A stretch of 64,000 nt of DNA from Brevundimonas sp. (GCF_027487935.1 NZ_JAIYCP010000008.1:1-64000), one strand, 5' to 3'. Shown: positions 11,163-21,421, numbered from the stretch's first letter. Numbers and translations: made by a program. The notes: generated from the sequence alone by a model not told the origin.

Positions 11163-12245
11163 TTGTCATCCCCAATCCTGATTTCGCTCGATGCCATGGG
11201 CGGCGACTACGGTCCGTCTGTCGTAGTCCCCGGTGTACGTGATTACCGAAACCGTCATGGCGGCGAGGGTGTGCGCTTCATCCTGCACGGCAACGAGACA
11301 GCGATCCGCGCCGAAATGGCCAAGGCCGGCCTGACTGATGCGGTCTGTATCGTGCGCCACACCGAAAAGGTCGTGGCCATGGACGAAAAGCCCGCCCAGG
11401 CCATGCGCAGGGGCAAGGGGTCCAGCCTCTGGAATGCCATTGAGGCGGTCAAGTCGGGCGAGGCCGCTGCCGTGGTCTCCGCGGGCAACACCGGCGCCCT
11501 CATGGCCATTTCCAAACTGCTGTTGCGCATGTCCGCGCCGGGGCTTGAGCGTCCGGCCATCGTCGCCAGTTGGCCCACCCCGAAGGGCTATACGGCCGTG
11601 CTCGACGTCGGTGCCAATATCGAGAGCGACGCTGCCCAGCTGGTCGAGTTCGCCATCATGGGCGAGGCCTTCATGACCGCCGTGCACGGGGTTGCGAACC
11701 CGACCATCGGCATTCTGAACGTCGGTTCCGAGGACATGAAGGGCCATGAGGCGGTGCGCGAGGCAGCCCGTCTGATGCGCGAGGGTGGCTTCGGGCTGGA
11801 CTACTACGGATTCGTCGAGGGCACAGACATCTCCAAGGGCACGGTGGATGTGGTTGTGACCGACGGCTTCACCGGCAATATCGCGCTCAAGACGGCTGAG
11901 GGGCTGGCCAAATTCATTGCCGCGCTGATGAAGGAGGCCCTGACTTCCAGCCTCATCGCAAAACTGGGTGCCCTGCTGGCCATGTCGGCCTTGAAGAGGA
12001 TGAGCCAGAAGATCGACCCCAACGCCATCAACGGCGGCCCTCTGCTCGGACTGAACGGTGTGGTGGTGAAAAGCCACGGCGGGGCCACCCCGGGCGGTTT
12101 CGGTGCCGCCATCCGGGTCGCCGTCGAACTGGGGCGTAGCGACTATATGGAACAGGTAGGGGCCAATCTGCAGCGGCTGACCGCCCTGCTTGCGCGGCCC
12201 GATGTCAGTTCGGCGGAAGAGCCCGTCGGGGAGAATACCCAGTGA
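11163..12245 (+). CDS. plsX: phosphate acyltransferase PlsX
   Basis: A 360-residue peripheral membrane enzyme that transfers an acyl group from acyl-ACP to phosphate at the start of phospholipid synthesis. Signatures are ISLDAMGGDYGP at the N-terminus, SAGNTGALMAISKLLL, GANIESDAAQLVEFAIMG, LNVGSEDMKGHE and VVTDGFTGNIALKTAEG. The family N-terminus is reached with a TTG start at 11163, with GGAG at about 11149; a longer frame from 11085 adds 26 unrelated residues. Its stop overlaps the fabH start (GTGA). Confidence 0.95.
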   Translation: MSSPILISLDAMGGDYGPSVVVPGVRDYRNRHGGEGVRFILHGNETAIRAEMAKAGLTDAVCIVRHTEKVVAMDEKPAQAMRRGKGSSLWNAIEAVKSGEAAAVVSAGNTGALMAISKLLLRMSAPGLERPAIVASWPTPKGYTAVLDVGANIESDAAQLVEFAIMGEAFMTAVHGVANPTIGILNVGSEDMKGHEAVREAARLMREGGFGLDYYGFVEGTDISKGTVDVVVTDGFTGNIALKTAEGLAKFIAALMKEALTSSLIAKLGALLAMSALKRMSQKIDPNAINGGPLLGLNGVVVKSHGGATPGGFGAAIRVAVELGRSDYMEQVGANLQRLTALLARPDVSSAEEPVGENTQ

Positions 12246-13219
12246 GCGTCGTCAGAAGCGCCGTGACCGGCGTCGGCTCCTTTCTGCCGGAACAGGTCGT
12301 CACCAACGCCGATCTCGCAGAAATCGTCGACACATCGGACGCGTGGATCCAGGAACGGACCGGCATCAAACAGCGGCATCGCGCGCACGACGACCAGCCG
12401 ACCAGCGATCTGGCCACGGAAGCTGCCAGAAGGGCTCTCGTCGACGCCGGCCGGACCGAGGCTGATGTCGATCTGATCATTGTGGCGACCACGACGCCCG
12501 ACATGACCTTCCCGTCGGTCGCCTCGATTGTTCAGCGCAAGCTGGGCGTGCCGGTCTGTATTGCCTTTGACGTCCAGGCGGTCTGCTCGGGTTTTGTCTA
12601 TGCCCTGAGCATCGCTGACGGCTTCGTTGCCCGTGGGCAGGCGAGATGCGCACTGGTCATCGGGGCCGAGGAGATGACCCGGCTGATGGACTGGACTGAC
12701 CGGTCCACCTGCGTCCTGTTCGGAGACGGGGCCGGTTGTGTGGTGGTCGAACCGCGCGAAGGGCAGGGGACCAAGGCTGATCAGGGCGTGCTGGGGTTCG
12801 CCCTGCGCTGCGACGGCACCAAGACCGACCTGCTTTATGTTGATGGCGGCCCCGCAACGACCGGAACCGTCGGCCATCTTCGCATGGCCGGGAACCAGGT
12901 CTTCCGCCACGCCGTGGTCAATATTGCAGAGGCTGTCACCGCGGCCTGCGTCGCCTCGAATATCGAGGTGGCGGATGTCGACTGGTTCGTACCGCATCAG
13001 GCCAATCAGCGGATCATCAAGGGCGTCGGCGATCGCCTCGGCCTGGACGAAAACAAGGTCATCTCGACTGTGGCCCTGCATGCCAATACTTCAGCGGCCT
13101 CGATTCCGCTGGCCCTTGATGCGGCGATTCAGGACGGTCGGATCAAGCGCGGGGATCTCGTCCTGCTGGAAGCCATGGGCGGCGGGTTGACCTGGGGGGC
13201 CTGCGCGTTTCGCCTTTAG
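12242..13219 (+). CDS. fabH: 3-oxoacyl-ACP synthase III
   Basis: A 325-residue condensing enzyme that starts fatty acid synthesis from acetyl-CoA and malonyl-ACP. The catalytic triad is visible: Cys115 in DVQAVCSGFVYAL, His in WFVPHQANQRI, and Asn in ALHANTSAASIP. The N-terminus has TGVGSFLPEQVVTNADLAE and the tripeptide-like ERTGIKQRH of the KAS III family. It starts with GTG at 12242 and overlaps plsX by 4 bases, indicating cotranslation. Confidence 0.97.
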   Translation: MSVVRSAVTGVGSFLPEQVVTNADLAEIVDTSDAWIQERTGIKQRHRAHDDQPTSDLATEAARRALVDAGRTEADVDLIIVATTTPDMTFPSVASIVQRKLGVPVCIAFDVQAVCSGFVYALSIADGFVARGQARCALVIGAEEMTRLMDWTDRSTCVLFGDGAGCVVVEPREGQGTKADQGVLGFALRCDGTKTDLLYVDGGPATTGTVGHLRMAGNQVFRHAVVNIAEAVTAACVASNIEVADVDWFVPHQANQRIIKGVGDRLGLDENKVISTVALHANTSAASIPLALDAAIQDGRIKRGDLVLLEAMGGGLTWGACAFRL

Positions 13220-13294
13220 GACGATTTCCGGCTTTCCATTTGACGACGCTTGGCCTTTTATGTGGGGCAACCGACCTTTGAGGGGAGTGGACCT

Positions 13295-13603
13295 TTGGCC
13301 GAACACCAGACCCTGACGCGCGCGGACCTTTGCGAAGCCGTGCACGAGGAGGTGGGGCTGTCCCGCCAGGAGTGCTCGACCCTGGTCGAGCGCACGCTCG
13401 AGCTGATCATTGAATCCCTGGAACGGGGCGAGACGGTAAAACTGTCCGGCTTCGGCGTCTTTCAGGTCCGCGAAAAGCGCGCCCGCATGGGCCGAAATCC
13501 CAAGACCGGCCAGCCTGCGGCCATCCATCCCCGTCGCGTCATCAGCTTCCGCGCCTCGCAGATCATGAAGGGCCGGGTTCACGATGCGGTCGTGAGCGTC
13601 TGA
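13295..13603 (+). CDS. ihfA: integration host factor subunit alpha
   Basis: A 102-residue DNA-bending protein that pairs with IHF beta. LTRADLCEAVHEEVGLSRQE and GETVKLSGFGVFQVREKRAR, then GRNPKTGQPAAIHPRRVISF, cover the dimer core and the DNA-binding arm with its conserved proline. The TTG at 13295 is chosen as start since it follows a purine-rich ribosome site (GAGGGGAG at 13280-13287) and matches Caulobacter IhfA length; the frame is open to 13250. The order plsX-fabH-ihfA-merR is typical of alphaproteobacteria. Confidence 0.94.
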   Translation: MAEHQTLTRADLCEAVHEEVGLSRQECSTLVERTLELIIESLERGETVKLSGFGVFQVREKRARMGRNPKTGQPAAIHPRRVISFRASQIMKGRVHDAVVSV

Positions 13604-13608
13604 CGCCT

Positions 13609-14034
13609 GTGGCCAAGAGCCCCAACGCCTTCCGGACCATTTCAGAAGCGGCCACAGAGGTCGGTGTGCCGCAGCATGTGTTGCGCTTCTGGGAAACGAA
13701 ATTTCCCTTTCTGACGCCCCTGAAAAGAGCGGGCGGGCGCCGCTTCTACCGACCGCAGGATGTGGTCCTGTTGAAGGCGGTGAGACGGCTGTTGCATGAG
13801 GACGGTCTGACCATCAAGGGCGTCCTGCGGCTGCACAAGGACCAGGGGACCAGGCGTCTGGCCCACTATGGCGACCCTGACGGTACGGTGACGTTCGATC
13901 CTGAGGGTTCCGATCCGGCACCGACTGCGCCTCCGGCGGCGGCAGGCCTGTCGTCGATCCGCCTGCGTCAGGTATTGGCCGAACTGGAAGGCGCACGGGC
14001 CCGGCTTGAGGTCGTCCTGTCGAGAAGCGCCTAG
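13609..14034 (+). CDS. MerR family transcriptional regulator
   Basis: A 141-residue protein starting with GTG 6 bases after ihfA. Residues 8-75 form a MerR-type winged helix (FRTISEAATEVGVPQHVLRFWE, then LTPLKRAGGRRFYRPQDVVLL), and the rest is a proline/alanine-rich linker and a C-terminal helix (RLRQVLAELEGARARLEVVL) that could dimerise. Metal-binding cysteines are lacking, so the effector is unknown. This short MerR protein is a regular neighbour of ihfA in alphaproteobacteria. Confidence 0.9.
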   Translation: MAKSPNAFRTISEAATEVGVPQHVLRFWETKFPFLTPLKRAGGRRFYRPQDVVLLKAVRRLLHEDGLTIKGVLRLHKDQGTRRLAHYGDPDGTVTFDPEGSDPAPTAPPAAAGLSSIRLRQVLAELEGARARLEVVLSRSA

Positions 14035-14175
14035 AGCAAGGTCGGCCTTGCCGGCCGCGCTCCGGCACGACCCCGATTTCGCTTCAGCTTCATGCGGGAG
14101 CCCGATTCGCGGTGTCGATGGAATCGTGGAGCGTGCCGTCTCGACCGATCGGTCTTCGCCGACTGCTTTTTCGGT

Positions 14176-14203
14176 TTGCGGCACCGCGAACCCCGTCTAT
14201 ACG
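14176..14203 (+). promoter_or_regulatory. probable promoter of tRNA-Pro
   Basis: TTGCGG at 14176-14181 and TATACG at 14198-14203 are separated by 16 bases, a reasonable sigma-70 arrangement ending 10 bases before the tRNA. This is inferred from spacing and sequence only. Confidence 0.45.
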
Positions 14204-14213
14204 GAGCGCCTCT

Positions 14214-14290
<77 letters not shown>

Positions 14291-14317
14291 TCTTCCCTAT
14301 TGAAGACGGTTGGTCAG

Positions 14318-14342
14318 GGGGCCGCTTTCGGGCGGCCCCTTT
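14318..14342 (+). terminator. probable terminator after tRNA-Pro
   Basis: An 8-bp stem GGGGCCGC/GCGGCCCC with a six-base loop (TTTCGG) and a short run of three T residues. It lies 28 bases after the tRNA and just before the stop of the convergent DUF2842 gene. Confidence 0.65.
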
Positions 14343-14355
14343 GCAATTCCGGCGT

Positions 14356-14556
14356 CTATTTCTTCGGACCTTCCGCCCAGCTGAGCAGGGGAAGCAGGGG
14401 AATGCCCCAGGCGATCCCCGCGACTCCGTAGAAGACCATGTCGAGCCATACCGAGTCGGGCAGGCGGTCGCCGATCGCAATCACGGCCCAGACGTAGAAT
14501 GCGAGGAAACCGACAGCACCGATGGCGGCGATGAAACGGCGGGTCCGGGGGCCCAT
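14356..14556 (-). CDS. DUF2842 small membrane protein
   Basis: A 66-residue protein with two predicted membrane helices (FIAAIGAVGFLAFYVWAVIAI and VFYGVAGIAWGIPLLPLLSW) and the DUF2842 pattern of an RxR start, a LP dipeptide between the helices and GIAWGIPLLPL at the end. I start it at 14556 (MGPRTRR) just after the upstream gene ends; the frame extends 14 codons further into that gene. Function unknown. Confidence 0.72.
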   Translation of the reverse strand: MGPRTRRFIAAIGAVGFLAFYVWAVIAIGDRLPDSVWLDMVFYGVAGIAWGIPLLPLLSWAEGPKK

Positions 14557-14557
14557 T

Positions 14558-14809
14558 TCAGCGCTTGCTCCGAAAAAGGAAGAAGGCTCCGAGGGCAAGG
14601 GTCGCGGCGGCCAGTGACCAGAGGACCCAGGTCCATTCGTTCATCGTGCTGACGCCGAATACACGAACCGCCAGGAACCAGCCCGCCACGGCGGCGACCG
14701 CCGAGACCAGGGATGTGGCAAACAGACCCCGGCGGCCGCTGACCAGGTCGGCCAGCCATGACAGGGCGAATGCCCCGAGGGCAGCGAGGATGATTTCGAC
14801 GTAGGGCAA
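14558..14809 (-). CDS. small integral membrane protein of unknown function
   Basis: An 83-residue protein with three hydrophobic segments ([62 protein letters not shown]). The start is placed at TTG 14809, which has GGAGAGG a few bases upstream; a longer open frame to 14878 adds residues without membrane or family character. It is immediately followed by the DUF2842 gene and is divergent from heme A synthase. I do not recognise its family. Confidence 0.6.
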   Translation of the reverse strand: MPYVEIILAALGAFALSWLADLVSGRRGLFATSLVSAVAAVAGWFLAVRVFGVSTMNEWTWVLWSLAAATLALGAFFLFRSKR

Positions 14810-14943
14810 CCCGCCTCTCCAGACTTGCGGCGATCGGACGCCGTAAAGCGACTCGATATCGCGGCACAGCGGGGGCATACCCGCGGGGCCAACGTGATCC
14901 AGGATCGCAGGGGCACTGTAACGGTCAGGACGGCAGACGTCGA

Positions 14944-16011
14944 ATGAAGCGTTTCATCGGTAGCGAACAAAACCGCGCGGTCGCGATATGGCTTTTCGGC
15001 TGTGCCGCCCTGGTGTTCATCATGGTCGTGGTCGGGGGCATTACCCGCCTGACCGGATCAGGCCTGTCGATCACCGAGTGGAAGCCGATCATGGGGGCGC
15101 TGCCGCCGATGAACGCGGCCGACTGGCAAGAGGCTTTCGAGAAATACCGGGCCATTCCGCAGTACACCCAGGTCAACGCCGGCATGAGTCTGGCTGAGTT
15201 CAAGGAAATCTTCTGGTGGGAATGGGCCCATCGGTTGCTGGGGCGGGTGATTGGTGCGGCTTTCGCCCTGCCGTTCGCTGTTTTCCTGATCTTGCGCCAG
15301 ATCCCGCGACGGCTGGTCTTGCGCTGCACCATCCTGTTGGCCCTCGGCGGCCTGCAGGGCCTGATCGGCTGGTGGATGGTGTCCAGCGGCCTGTCCGAGC
15401 GGGTCGATGTCGCCCCCGAGCGGCTGGCGACCCATCTCGGTCTGGCCCTGCTGATCTTCATGGGTCTGATCTGGACCGGTATGGAGGCATGGAACGGCGC
15501 ATCGCACAGCCGTCCGCCGGTGGTCTGGAGTCGCAGCGCGGCGGTGCTCCTCGGCGCCGTCTTCTTCCAGTGTCTGCTGGGCGGACTGGTCGCCGGGGCC
15601 AAGGCCGGGTTCATCTATACGGACTGGCCCCTGATGAACGGGGCGGTGCTGGCACCGGTGGATTGGGGCCTGGGCGGTCTGGCCTTCCTGCATGACCAGG
15701 CGCTGGTGCAGTTCAATCACCGCATCTGGGCCTATGTGCTGCTGATCGGTGGAACCCTCTATGCGGTACAGGCCTGGCGCTGGCGGCTGGCCGAGGGACT
15801 CGGGGCGGCAGCCTTTGCGGTCGCGGGGGCCCTCTGGCTGCAGGCCTTGCTGGGGATTGCGACGCTCATGAGCGCCACACCCCTTTGGCTGGGGGCCCTG
15901 CACCAGGCCGGAGCGGCGCTGGTGCTGGCCACGTCGACGCTCAACCTGTGGCTTGTGCGCCGCTCCCAGGCCAGGCTGTTTACGTCCGGATCGAGAGCCA
16001 GGGGCCTCTGA
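14944..16011 (+). CDS. ctaA: heme A synthase (COX15 family)
   Basis: A 355-residue, eight-helix inner-membrane protein that oxidises the C8 methyl group of heme O to give heme A for cytochrome aa3 oxidase. Signatures of the COX15 type are [52 protein letters not shown] with a heme-ligand histidine, [16 protein letters not shown], and [10 protein letters not shown] and [13 protein letters not shown] in the second half. The 3' end overlaps the convergent PhoX-like gene by 32 bases. Confidence 0.95.
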   Translation: MKRFIGSEQNRAVAIWLFGCAALVFIMVVVGGITRLTGSGLSITEWKPIMGALPPMNAADWQEAFEKYRAIPQYTQVNAGMSLAEFKEIFWWEWAHRLLGRVIGAAFALPFAVFLILRQIPRRLVLRCTILLALGGLQGLIGWWMVSSGLSERVDVAPERLATHLGLALLIFMGLIWTGMEAWNGASHSRPPVVWSRSAAVLLGAVFFQCLLGGLVAGAKAGFIYTDWPLMNGAVLAPVDWGLGGLAFLHDQALVQFNHRIWAYVLLIGGTLYAVQAWRWRLAEGLGAAAFAVAGALWLQALLGIATLMSATPLWLGALHQAGAALVLATSTLNLWLVRRSQARLFTSGSRARGL

Positions 16012-17392
16012 TCGCGAAGGTGATCCCGGGATACTGGATGTTGACGAAAAGGACTTCCCCGTCCGGCGAAAACACGGATCCTGCGAATTCGCTGTTACCG
16101 GTGAAGACATTCCGGGCGATCGTATAGAGCTTACCGTCCGGCGTGACGCCCTTCACATGGTTGCGGATGGATGAGGAATAGTTGTCCTCGCAAACGACCA
16201 GATGGCCCCAGGGCGCGACACACAGATTGTCGCCCATATTGATGGTTTTCTCGTCCGTGCTCTCGACAAAAAGCTGAATTCGACCCGGGCTCAGCCGTTC
16301 TCCTGCCGAGCCTTCGAAGCGGGACGGGACATAACGCAGGATTTGCCCCCGCTCGATCGGACCGCCGGAGGTCGCGGTCAGATACAGTTCTTCGTCACCC
16401 CAGAAGATCCCTTCACCCCGGGCGACCAGGGTCGCGCCGGCGGCGTGACCGCGTTTGCGCAGGTCGCCGGCCGGGCTCTCGACATCCTCCATGTCGATCC
16501 AGACGACCTCCCGCCAGTCGCCGACGGACCAGATACGATTTCTGGTGTTTGAACTGTCCGACCCGCGGGCGTCGCGGAAGGCCATCGCCTGCAGTCGGCC
16601 GCCCTCGACCAGTTTACCCGGTGTCGTAGGGATAAAGCGGTAGAACAGGCCGTCGGACTTGTCCTCGGTCAGATAGACAATGCCGGTACGGGGATCGACG
16701 CAGACCGCCTCGTGCTCAAAACGGCCCATGGCCTTCAGCGGGACCGGGTCGGCCAGGCCGGTGGCGTTCGCCGGGACCTCGAAGACATAGCCATGGTCCT
16801 TGGTGACGTCCGCCGAAGCCGAGGTCTCTTCGGTCTCCTCGCAGGTCAGCCAGCTGCCCCACGGGGTTTGCCCACCGCAGCAGTTGGTGCTGGTGCCCGA
16901 CAGGGACAGGAACTGTCGGACGACCTGACGGGTCTCGAGATCGTAAACCAGGGTCGTCGTGCCGCCCGGCAGCGGCCGACCATTCTTGTAAGTGTCATAG
17001 CCCTTGGCCGGGTCCAGCAGTGCGATACGCTCCTGATGGAACCCACCGGGGCCGAGATTGCGGTGCAGGCCGCTTGACCCCTTGAGTTCGTGATTGCGCA
17101 CCAGGGCGACGCGCGTGCCGTCAAGCTGGAAACACCCCATGCCGTCGAACTGACCCGGCACGAAGAGACCATCGTCCATGGTGTCGCCGCTCTGGGAGAT
17201 GACCTCGTAGGAAAAGCCCTCCGGCAGATCGAGCAGGCGGTTGGGGTCCGGGATCAGCGGGCCATAGCCGTGGACCTCATTGACATAGGTCTCTTCCGAG
17301 GAGGCCGCCTGGGCCGAAACACTGTGGGCCAGGCCGGTAAAGGCAAAGGCGGCGGCGGAGCCGGCGATCAGGTCACGACGATGGGGGCGCAT
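15980..17392 (-). CDS. PhoX/DUF839 family exported protein
   Basis: A 470-residue protein with a twin-arginine type signal ([20 protein letters not shown], cleavage near AxA at residue 27), so it is probably exported folded. The mature part matches the DUF839/PhoX phosphatase family: [80 protein letters not shown], and [20 protein letters not shown] near the C-terminus. The family includes calcium/iron alkaline phosphatases but many members are untested. I start it at 17392 for the signal; the frame is open to 17473. Confidence 0.87.
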   Translation of the reverse strand: MRPHRRDLIAGSAAAFAFTGLAHSVSAQAASSEETYVNEVHGYGPLIPDPNRLLDLPEGFSYEVISQSGDTMDDGLFVPGQFDGMGCFQLDGTRVALVRNHELKGSSGLHRNLGPGGFHQERIALLDPAKGYDTYKNGRPLPGGTTTLVYDLETRQVVRQFLSLSGTSTNCCGGQTPWGSWLTCEETEETSASADVTKDHGYVFEVPANATGLADPVPLKAMGRFEHEAVCVDPRTGIVYLTEDKSDGLFYRFIPTTPGKLVEGGRLQAMAFRDARGSDSSNTRNRIWSVGDWREVVWIDMEDVESPAGDLRKRGHAAGATLVARGEGIFWGDEELYLTATSGGPIERGQILRYVPSRFEGSAGERLSPGRIQLFVESTDEKTINMGDNLCVAPWGHLVVCEDNYSSSIRNHVKGVTPDGKLYTIARNVFTGNSEFAGSVFSPDGEVLFVNIQYPGITFAIRGPWLSIRT

Positions 17393-17469
17393 GGGAGGCT
17401 CCGATAATGCTTCGGCGCTTATGACCGGCGCGGCGGCCGCGGTCATCATGGTTCTGTGACGCCGCCTGT

Positions 17470-18735
17470 TCATCTCGCGGTCTGTCCGTTCCTCAGCGCG
17501 CGTCCAGCTACCACCGCCTTCGCTCCGAATTTCGCGCGCAGGACATCGATCGCCGTTTCGGTTCTGAGGGCCCGGGTCTCGGCCGTCTCAAACAGGGCAT
17601 GGGAATCGGGGGCATCGATGACTTCACCCATGCCGATGCCGATCAGACGGTAGGGGCGGCCCAGTTCGGGGGCCATGAGCGTCCGCCCGGCGGCGAACAG
17701 GGCGCGGGCGGTCTGCACCGGCTCGGGCAGGCTGATTCGCCGGGTCACGATCTTGAAGTCGGTACGACGGAGCTTGAGCACCAGGACCCGGCTGGCGACG
17801 CCGTCTTGCCGGGCCTTGGAGGCCAGCTTTTCGCACAGGGGCCAAAGCTCGGCCTCAAGATCCCCGGCCGTTGTCAGGTCTGTATCGAAGGTCGTTTCGG
17901 CACTCATTCCCTTGCGCTCATGGCCGGGATTGACGGCGCGGGCATCACGACCATGAGCGAGATCATGCAGGCGCAGACCGGTCTCGCCATAGCGCCGCAC
18001 CAGATCCCGGACATCGGCTGCGGCCAGATCGCCGACGGTCGCGTAGCCGTCGCTCTGCAGCGTCTTGCGGAACACCGGACCGACGCCGGGAAGGATGGAG
18101 ACCGGGCGCGGCGCGAGCACGGCCGGTGCCTCGGATCCCAGCACCGAGAAGCCGCGCGGCTTGTCCAGTTCGGACGCCACCTTGGCGAGAAAGCGATTTG
18201 GAGCCAGGCCGATCGAGACGGTCAGGCCGGTGTCTGCCTCAATCTGCTTCTGCAGCCGGATCAGCTGAAAGGCCGGCGAGCCGCCGTTCAACCTCTCGGT
18301 GCCGGCGAGGCCGATCCAGGCCTCATCCAGCGACAGGGTCTGGACGAGGGGGGTCAGTTTGCCGACCGCGCCGAATATGGCCTCGCTGGCCGCCATGTAT
18401 TTGCGGAAGTCCGGCTTGATGACCACGGCCTCGGGGCAGGCCTTCAGCGCCTTGAACATCGGCATGGCCGAGTGAACGCCATACTGGCGGGCGATGTAGC
18501 AGCAGGTCGAGACCACGCCCCTTTTGCCGCCACCGACGATGACGGGCCGGTCCCGCAGCTCGGGCCGGTCGCGCTTTTCCACCGAGGCATAGAAGGCGTC
18601 GCAGTCCAGATGGGCGATGGTCAGCTGGTCCAGCTCGTCGTGGCAGACAAGCCGGCGCGAGCCGCAGGCCGGGCACCGTTCGACCCCTTGGTCGCCGGTA
18701 TGGAGGCAGTCACGGCAGATAGCGCGGATCGACAC
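17470..18735 (-). CDS. dinB: DNA polymerase IV with N-terminal zinc finger
   Basis: A 421-residue Y-family translesion polymerase. Catalytic acidic residues are in [19 protein letters not shown] and in [14 protein letters not shown]; the fingers include [20 protein letters not shown], and a little-finger domain follows a helix-hairpin segment ([20 protein letters not shown]). The N-terminus carries a CRDC...CPAC four-cysteine finger, as in Caulobacter DinB. The GTG at 18735 is chosen because it starts just before this finger; the frame is open to 18822. No canonical GTTC-N7-GTTC LexA site was seen upstream. Confidence 0.92.
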   Translation of the reverse strand: MSIRAICRDCLHTGDQGVERCPACGSRRLVCHDELDQLTIAHLDCDAFYASVEKRDRPELRDRPVIVGGGKRGVVSTCCYIARQYGVHSAMPMFKALKACPEAVVIKPDFRKYMAASEAIFGAVGKLTPLVQTLSLDEAWIGLAGTERLNGGSPAFQLIRLQKQIEADTGLTVSIGLAPNRFLAKVASELDKPRGFSVLGSEAPAVLAPRPVSILPGVGPVFRKTLQSDGYATVGDLAAADVRDLVRRYGETGLRLHDLAHGRDARAVNPGHERKGMSAETTFDTDLTTAGDLEAELWPLCEKLASKARQDGVASRVLVLKLRRTDFKIVTRRISLPEPVQTARALFAAGRTLMAPELGRPYRLIGIGMGEVIDAPDSHALFETAETRALRTETAIDVLRAKFGAKAVVAGRALRNGQTAR

Positions 18736-18848
18736 GGGAGTTCCAAGGCTGGCTTCACCCCAACTTAAGACCCGTCCGGTCAATGTGCACGAAGAAGGTG
18801 CCGAGCCTCCGGGCAGCCGCACCGGGAGACGATCAGGCCAGGGTGATG

Positions 18849-19214
18849 ATGTCCAAGAAAGTCCTCATCGTCGAGGATAACGAGCTGAACATGAAGCTCT
18901 TTCATGATCTGCTCGACTCGCAGGGCTACGAAACGCTGCAGACCCGCGAGGGCTTGCAGGCTCTGGCGCTCGCGCGGCTCCACAAGCCCGACCTGATCCT
19001 GATGGACATCCAGCTGCCCGAGATCAGTGGTCTGGAAGTCACAAAATGGCTGAAGGACGACGAGGAACTGAGCCATATTCCTGTCGTCGCGGTCACCGCC
19101 TTCGCAATGAAGGGCGACGAGGAGCGGATCCGCAGCGGCGGATGTGAAGCCTATATCTCCAAGCCCATCTCAGTGATGCATTTCCTCGACGTCGTGCGGG
19201 AACATCTGGGTTAG
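18849..19214 (+). CDS. divK: cell-cycle response regulator DivK
   Basis: A 121-residue single-domain receiver, nearly identical in pattern to Caulobacter Div[21 protein letters not shown], phosphorylated Asp53 in [20 protein letters not shown], and [20 protein letters not shown] with [10 protein letters not shown]. DivK binds and redirects the DivL-CckA and DivJ/PleC kinases and so controls CtrA activity and asymmetric division. The ATG at 18849 follows GTGATG; longer frames lack support. pleD follows after 7 bases, as in Caulobacter. Confidence 0.96.
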   Translation: MSKKVLIVEDNELNMKLFHDLLDSQGYETLQTREGLQALALARLHKPDLILMDIQLPEISGLEVTKWLKDDEELSHIPVVAVTAFAMKGDEERIRSGGCEAYISKPISVMHFLDVVREHLG

Positions 19215-19221
19215 GGACCGA

Positions 19222-20586
19222 ATGACCGCTCGTATTCTTGTCGTTGATGACGTCGAAGCGAACGTCCGCCTGCTCGAGGCCAAGCTGACGCTCGAGTATT
19301 ATGAAGTGCTGACCGCCGGGGACGGCTCCTCGGCCCTGCAGGTCGCTTATGAAGAGCGCCCGGACATCATCCTGCTCGACGTCATGATGCCGGGTATGGA
19401 CGGGTTCGAGACCTGCCGCCGGCTAAAGGCGGATCCGGTGACGCGTCACATCCCGGTCGTGCTGGTGACGGCACTCGACGGGCGTGAGGACAAGCTGAAG
19501 GGCCTCGATGCGGGGGCCGACGACTTCGTGACCAAGCCGATTGACGACGTCATCCTGTTCGCCCGGGTGCGCTCCCTGCTGCGGTTGAAGTCGGTGATGG
19601 ATGAGTTGCGCGAGCGCGAGGAAAGTGGCCGTCGGCTCGGCGTCGAGACCGACGGCGCCGGACGTCTGCGCGGCTCGGGCGGACGTATTCTGATTGTGGA
19701 CGACAATGCGCGTCAGGTGCAGAAGATGGTCGATCATCTGTCGGGCGAGCATCGACCAATGGTCGAGGGCAACCCGGCGGCGGCGATGATCGCCGCGCGC
19801 GGACCCATCGATCTCATGATCGTCAATGTTTCCAGCGCCGAGTTCGACGGCCTGCGTTTTGTCGCCCAGACGCGATCGACCGAGGCGGCCCGACGCATTC
19901 CGATCCTCGCCGTGGTCGACCCGGCCGATCGCGGCCGGTTGCTGAAGGCACTGGAACTGGGCGTCAATGATATCCTGCTGCGCCCGGTTGACTCCGAGGA
20001 GCTCGAGGCGCGCGCCCGAACCCAGATCAAGCGGAAGCGCTACGCAGACTTCCTCAAGCAAAAGCTGGACTACAGCCTGGAGATGGCCGTCACCGATGCC
20101 CTGACCGGCCTGCACAACCGTCGCTACATGGCGGGCCAGCTTCAGGCTCTGATGAGCCGGGCCGGGCACGGGGGGGATCCGGTGGCTGTTCTGGTCCTCG
20201 ATATCGATCACTTCAAACTGGTCAATGACGGGTTCGGTCACGACGCCGGGGATGAGGTGCTGCGGGAGTTTGCGGTGCGCCTGGCGACCAATGTCCGCGC
20301 CATAGACCTGCCGTGTCGCCTGGGCGGTGAGGAGTTCGTCGTCGTCATGCCGGGGGCTAGCCTGGAAGACGCGGCCCAGGTCGCCGACCGGATCCGGCGC
20401 GACGTCGGGGCCCAGCCGTTTCCGATCATGGGGGGCACTGAGGCCCTGACCGTAACCGTTTCGGTGGGCGTCGCCGCCAGTACCGGAGCCTCCGATACGC
20501 CGGACGCCCTGCTGAAGCGGGCCGACGAAGGTGTCTATGAGGCCAAGGCGCGCGGCCGGAACCAGGTCATCGCGCGGGCGGCCTGA
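19222..20586 (+). CDS. pleD: response regulator diguanylate cyclase PleD
   Basis: A 454-residue protein with two receiver domains and a GGDEF domain. The first receiver has the phosphoacceptor Asp53 (IILLDVMMPGMDGFE). In the second receiver the matching position is asparagine (LMIVNVSSAEF), consistent with its known role as a dimerisation adaptor. The cyclase domain has DALTGLHNRRYM, LDIDHFKLVNDGFGHDAGD and active-site GGEEF, with an RxxD inhibitory site (RAID) just upstream. PleD makes cyclic di-GMP during the swarmer-to-stalked transition in Caulobacter. Confidence 0.96.
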   Translation: MTARILVVDDVEANVRLLEAKLTLEYYEVLTAGDGSSALQVAYEERPDIILLDVMMPGMDGFETCRRLKADPVTRHIPVVLVTALDGREDKLKGLDAGADDFVTKPIDDVILFARVRSLLRLKSVMDELREREESGRRLGVETDGAGRLRGSGGRILIVDDNARQVQKMVDHLSGEHRPMVEGNPAAAMIAARGPIDLMIVNVSSAEFDGLRFVAQTRSTEAARRIPILAVVDPADRGRLLKALELGVNDILLRPVDSEELEARARTQIKRKRYADFLKQKLDYSLEMAVTDALTGLHNRRYMAGQLQALMSRAGHGGDPVAVLVLDIDHFKLVNDGFGHDAGDEVLREFAVRLATNVRAIDLPCRLGGEEFVVVMPGASLEDAAQVADRIRRDVGAQPFPIMGGTEALTVTVSVGVAASTGASDTPDALLKRADEGVYEAKARGRNQVIARAA

Positions 20587-20592
20587 AGCCGG

Positions 20593-20769
20593 CTAACGGC
20601 TCATCCATGGCTTGGACTTGCCGGTCGCGATGCGGGCCGCCTGTTCACGCTGGAAACGGCCACCGCGAGGCGGCTTTTCCCGTGCGGCGATGGCTTCCTG
20701 CTTGAGACGGAGCGCCCGTTGAACCGGGCTTTCGGGCGGGATCGGCGGGCCGTCGGTCGGGACACTCAT
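20593..20769 (-). CDS. 58-residue conserved-looking basic protein
   Basis: A small frame starting at ATG 20769 and ending at TAG 20593, convergent with pleD. The product begins MSVPTDGPPIPPESPVQRAL, then RLKQEAIAAREKPPRGGRFQ and ends in ARIATGKSKPWMSR. It is rich in arginine, lysine and proline and probably disordered or nucleic-acid binding. I recall similar short proteins with a KPWM-R end in other Caulobacterales but do not know a function. The codon pattern (G/C at third positions) supports coding. Confidence 0.6.
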   Translation of the reverse strand: MSVPTDGPPIPPESPVQRALRLKQEAIAAREKPPRGGRFQREQAARIATGKSKPWMSR

Positions 20770-20819
20770 CCGGGCAGGTTAGCACGCCCGCAAGGCGGCT
20801 GTGCGGGCAAAGAGCGGCT

Positions 20820-21308
20820 TCAGGCGATCTGGTCCGACAGCGCCTTCAAATCGCGTTCGATCTCTCCGAGGGTCGCCGAGCCGTAGCCGTCCGGATCGCC
20901 CGGACCGCTGCGGTAGGTCGCCGAGGCCGCGATGAGGGTCGCCATCAGGTCTTCGAGCGACCTGGCCCTGCGGGCGACACCCAGGGCGATGCCATAGGCC
21001 TGATAGACATCCCGACCGACGTTGTGCCCGTCGGCACCGGTCCAGTAGCTGGAACCCAGCCGTTGATCGGCGTCTGCGAGCTGCCGGGCCAGAATGACGA
21101 TGATCCGGCCGCGATGGCGGCGGAGCGGGCCTTGCCAGGGCTCTGACCCAAGGGCGGAGGCGGTACTCCGGATTGCGGACATCAGTCGGGCCGCGGCCTG
21201 TGGCGGGCAGACCGCCATCGCCTCCTCGAAAGACTCATCCGCGGCGTTTCGCGACCCCTGTTGCCCGGCGGTGCGGCGTGCGGTCTGTGTCTTCAACCAG
21301 TTCAACAT
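20820..21308 (-). CDS. hypothetical protein
   Basis: A 162-residue soluble, mostly helical protein (MLNWLKTQTARRTAGQQGSR at the start, then RHRGRIIVILARQLADADQR and GRDVYQAYGIALGVARRARS). A TTG five codons upstream (21323) is an alternative start. It contains no recognised motif, signal or membrane segment. It lies between the pleD region and rpmG on the minus strand. Its reading frame has strong G/C at third codon positions, supporting that it is real. Confidence 0.62.
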   Translation of the reverse strand: MLNWLKTQTARRTAGQQGSRNAADESFEEAMAVCPPQAAARLMSAIRSTASALGSEPWQGPLRRHRGRIIVILARQLADADQRLGSSYWTGADGHNVGRDVYQAYGIALGVARRARSLEDLMATLIAASATYRSGPGDPDGYGSATLGEIERDLKALSDQIA

Positions 21309-21421
21309 GGACGGAGCCGTCAACAGGCCCTCTGACGGCCCGCGAAGGATTATGGCGGCCCTGCGCGCTGGCGTCAGCCGGATTCACCGGGCCCGCGAAG
21401 CGGCCTCCGGGCTCCAAAGCA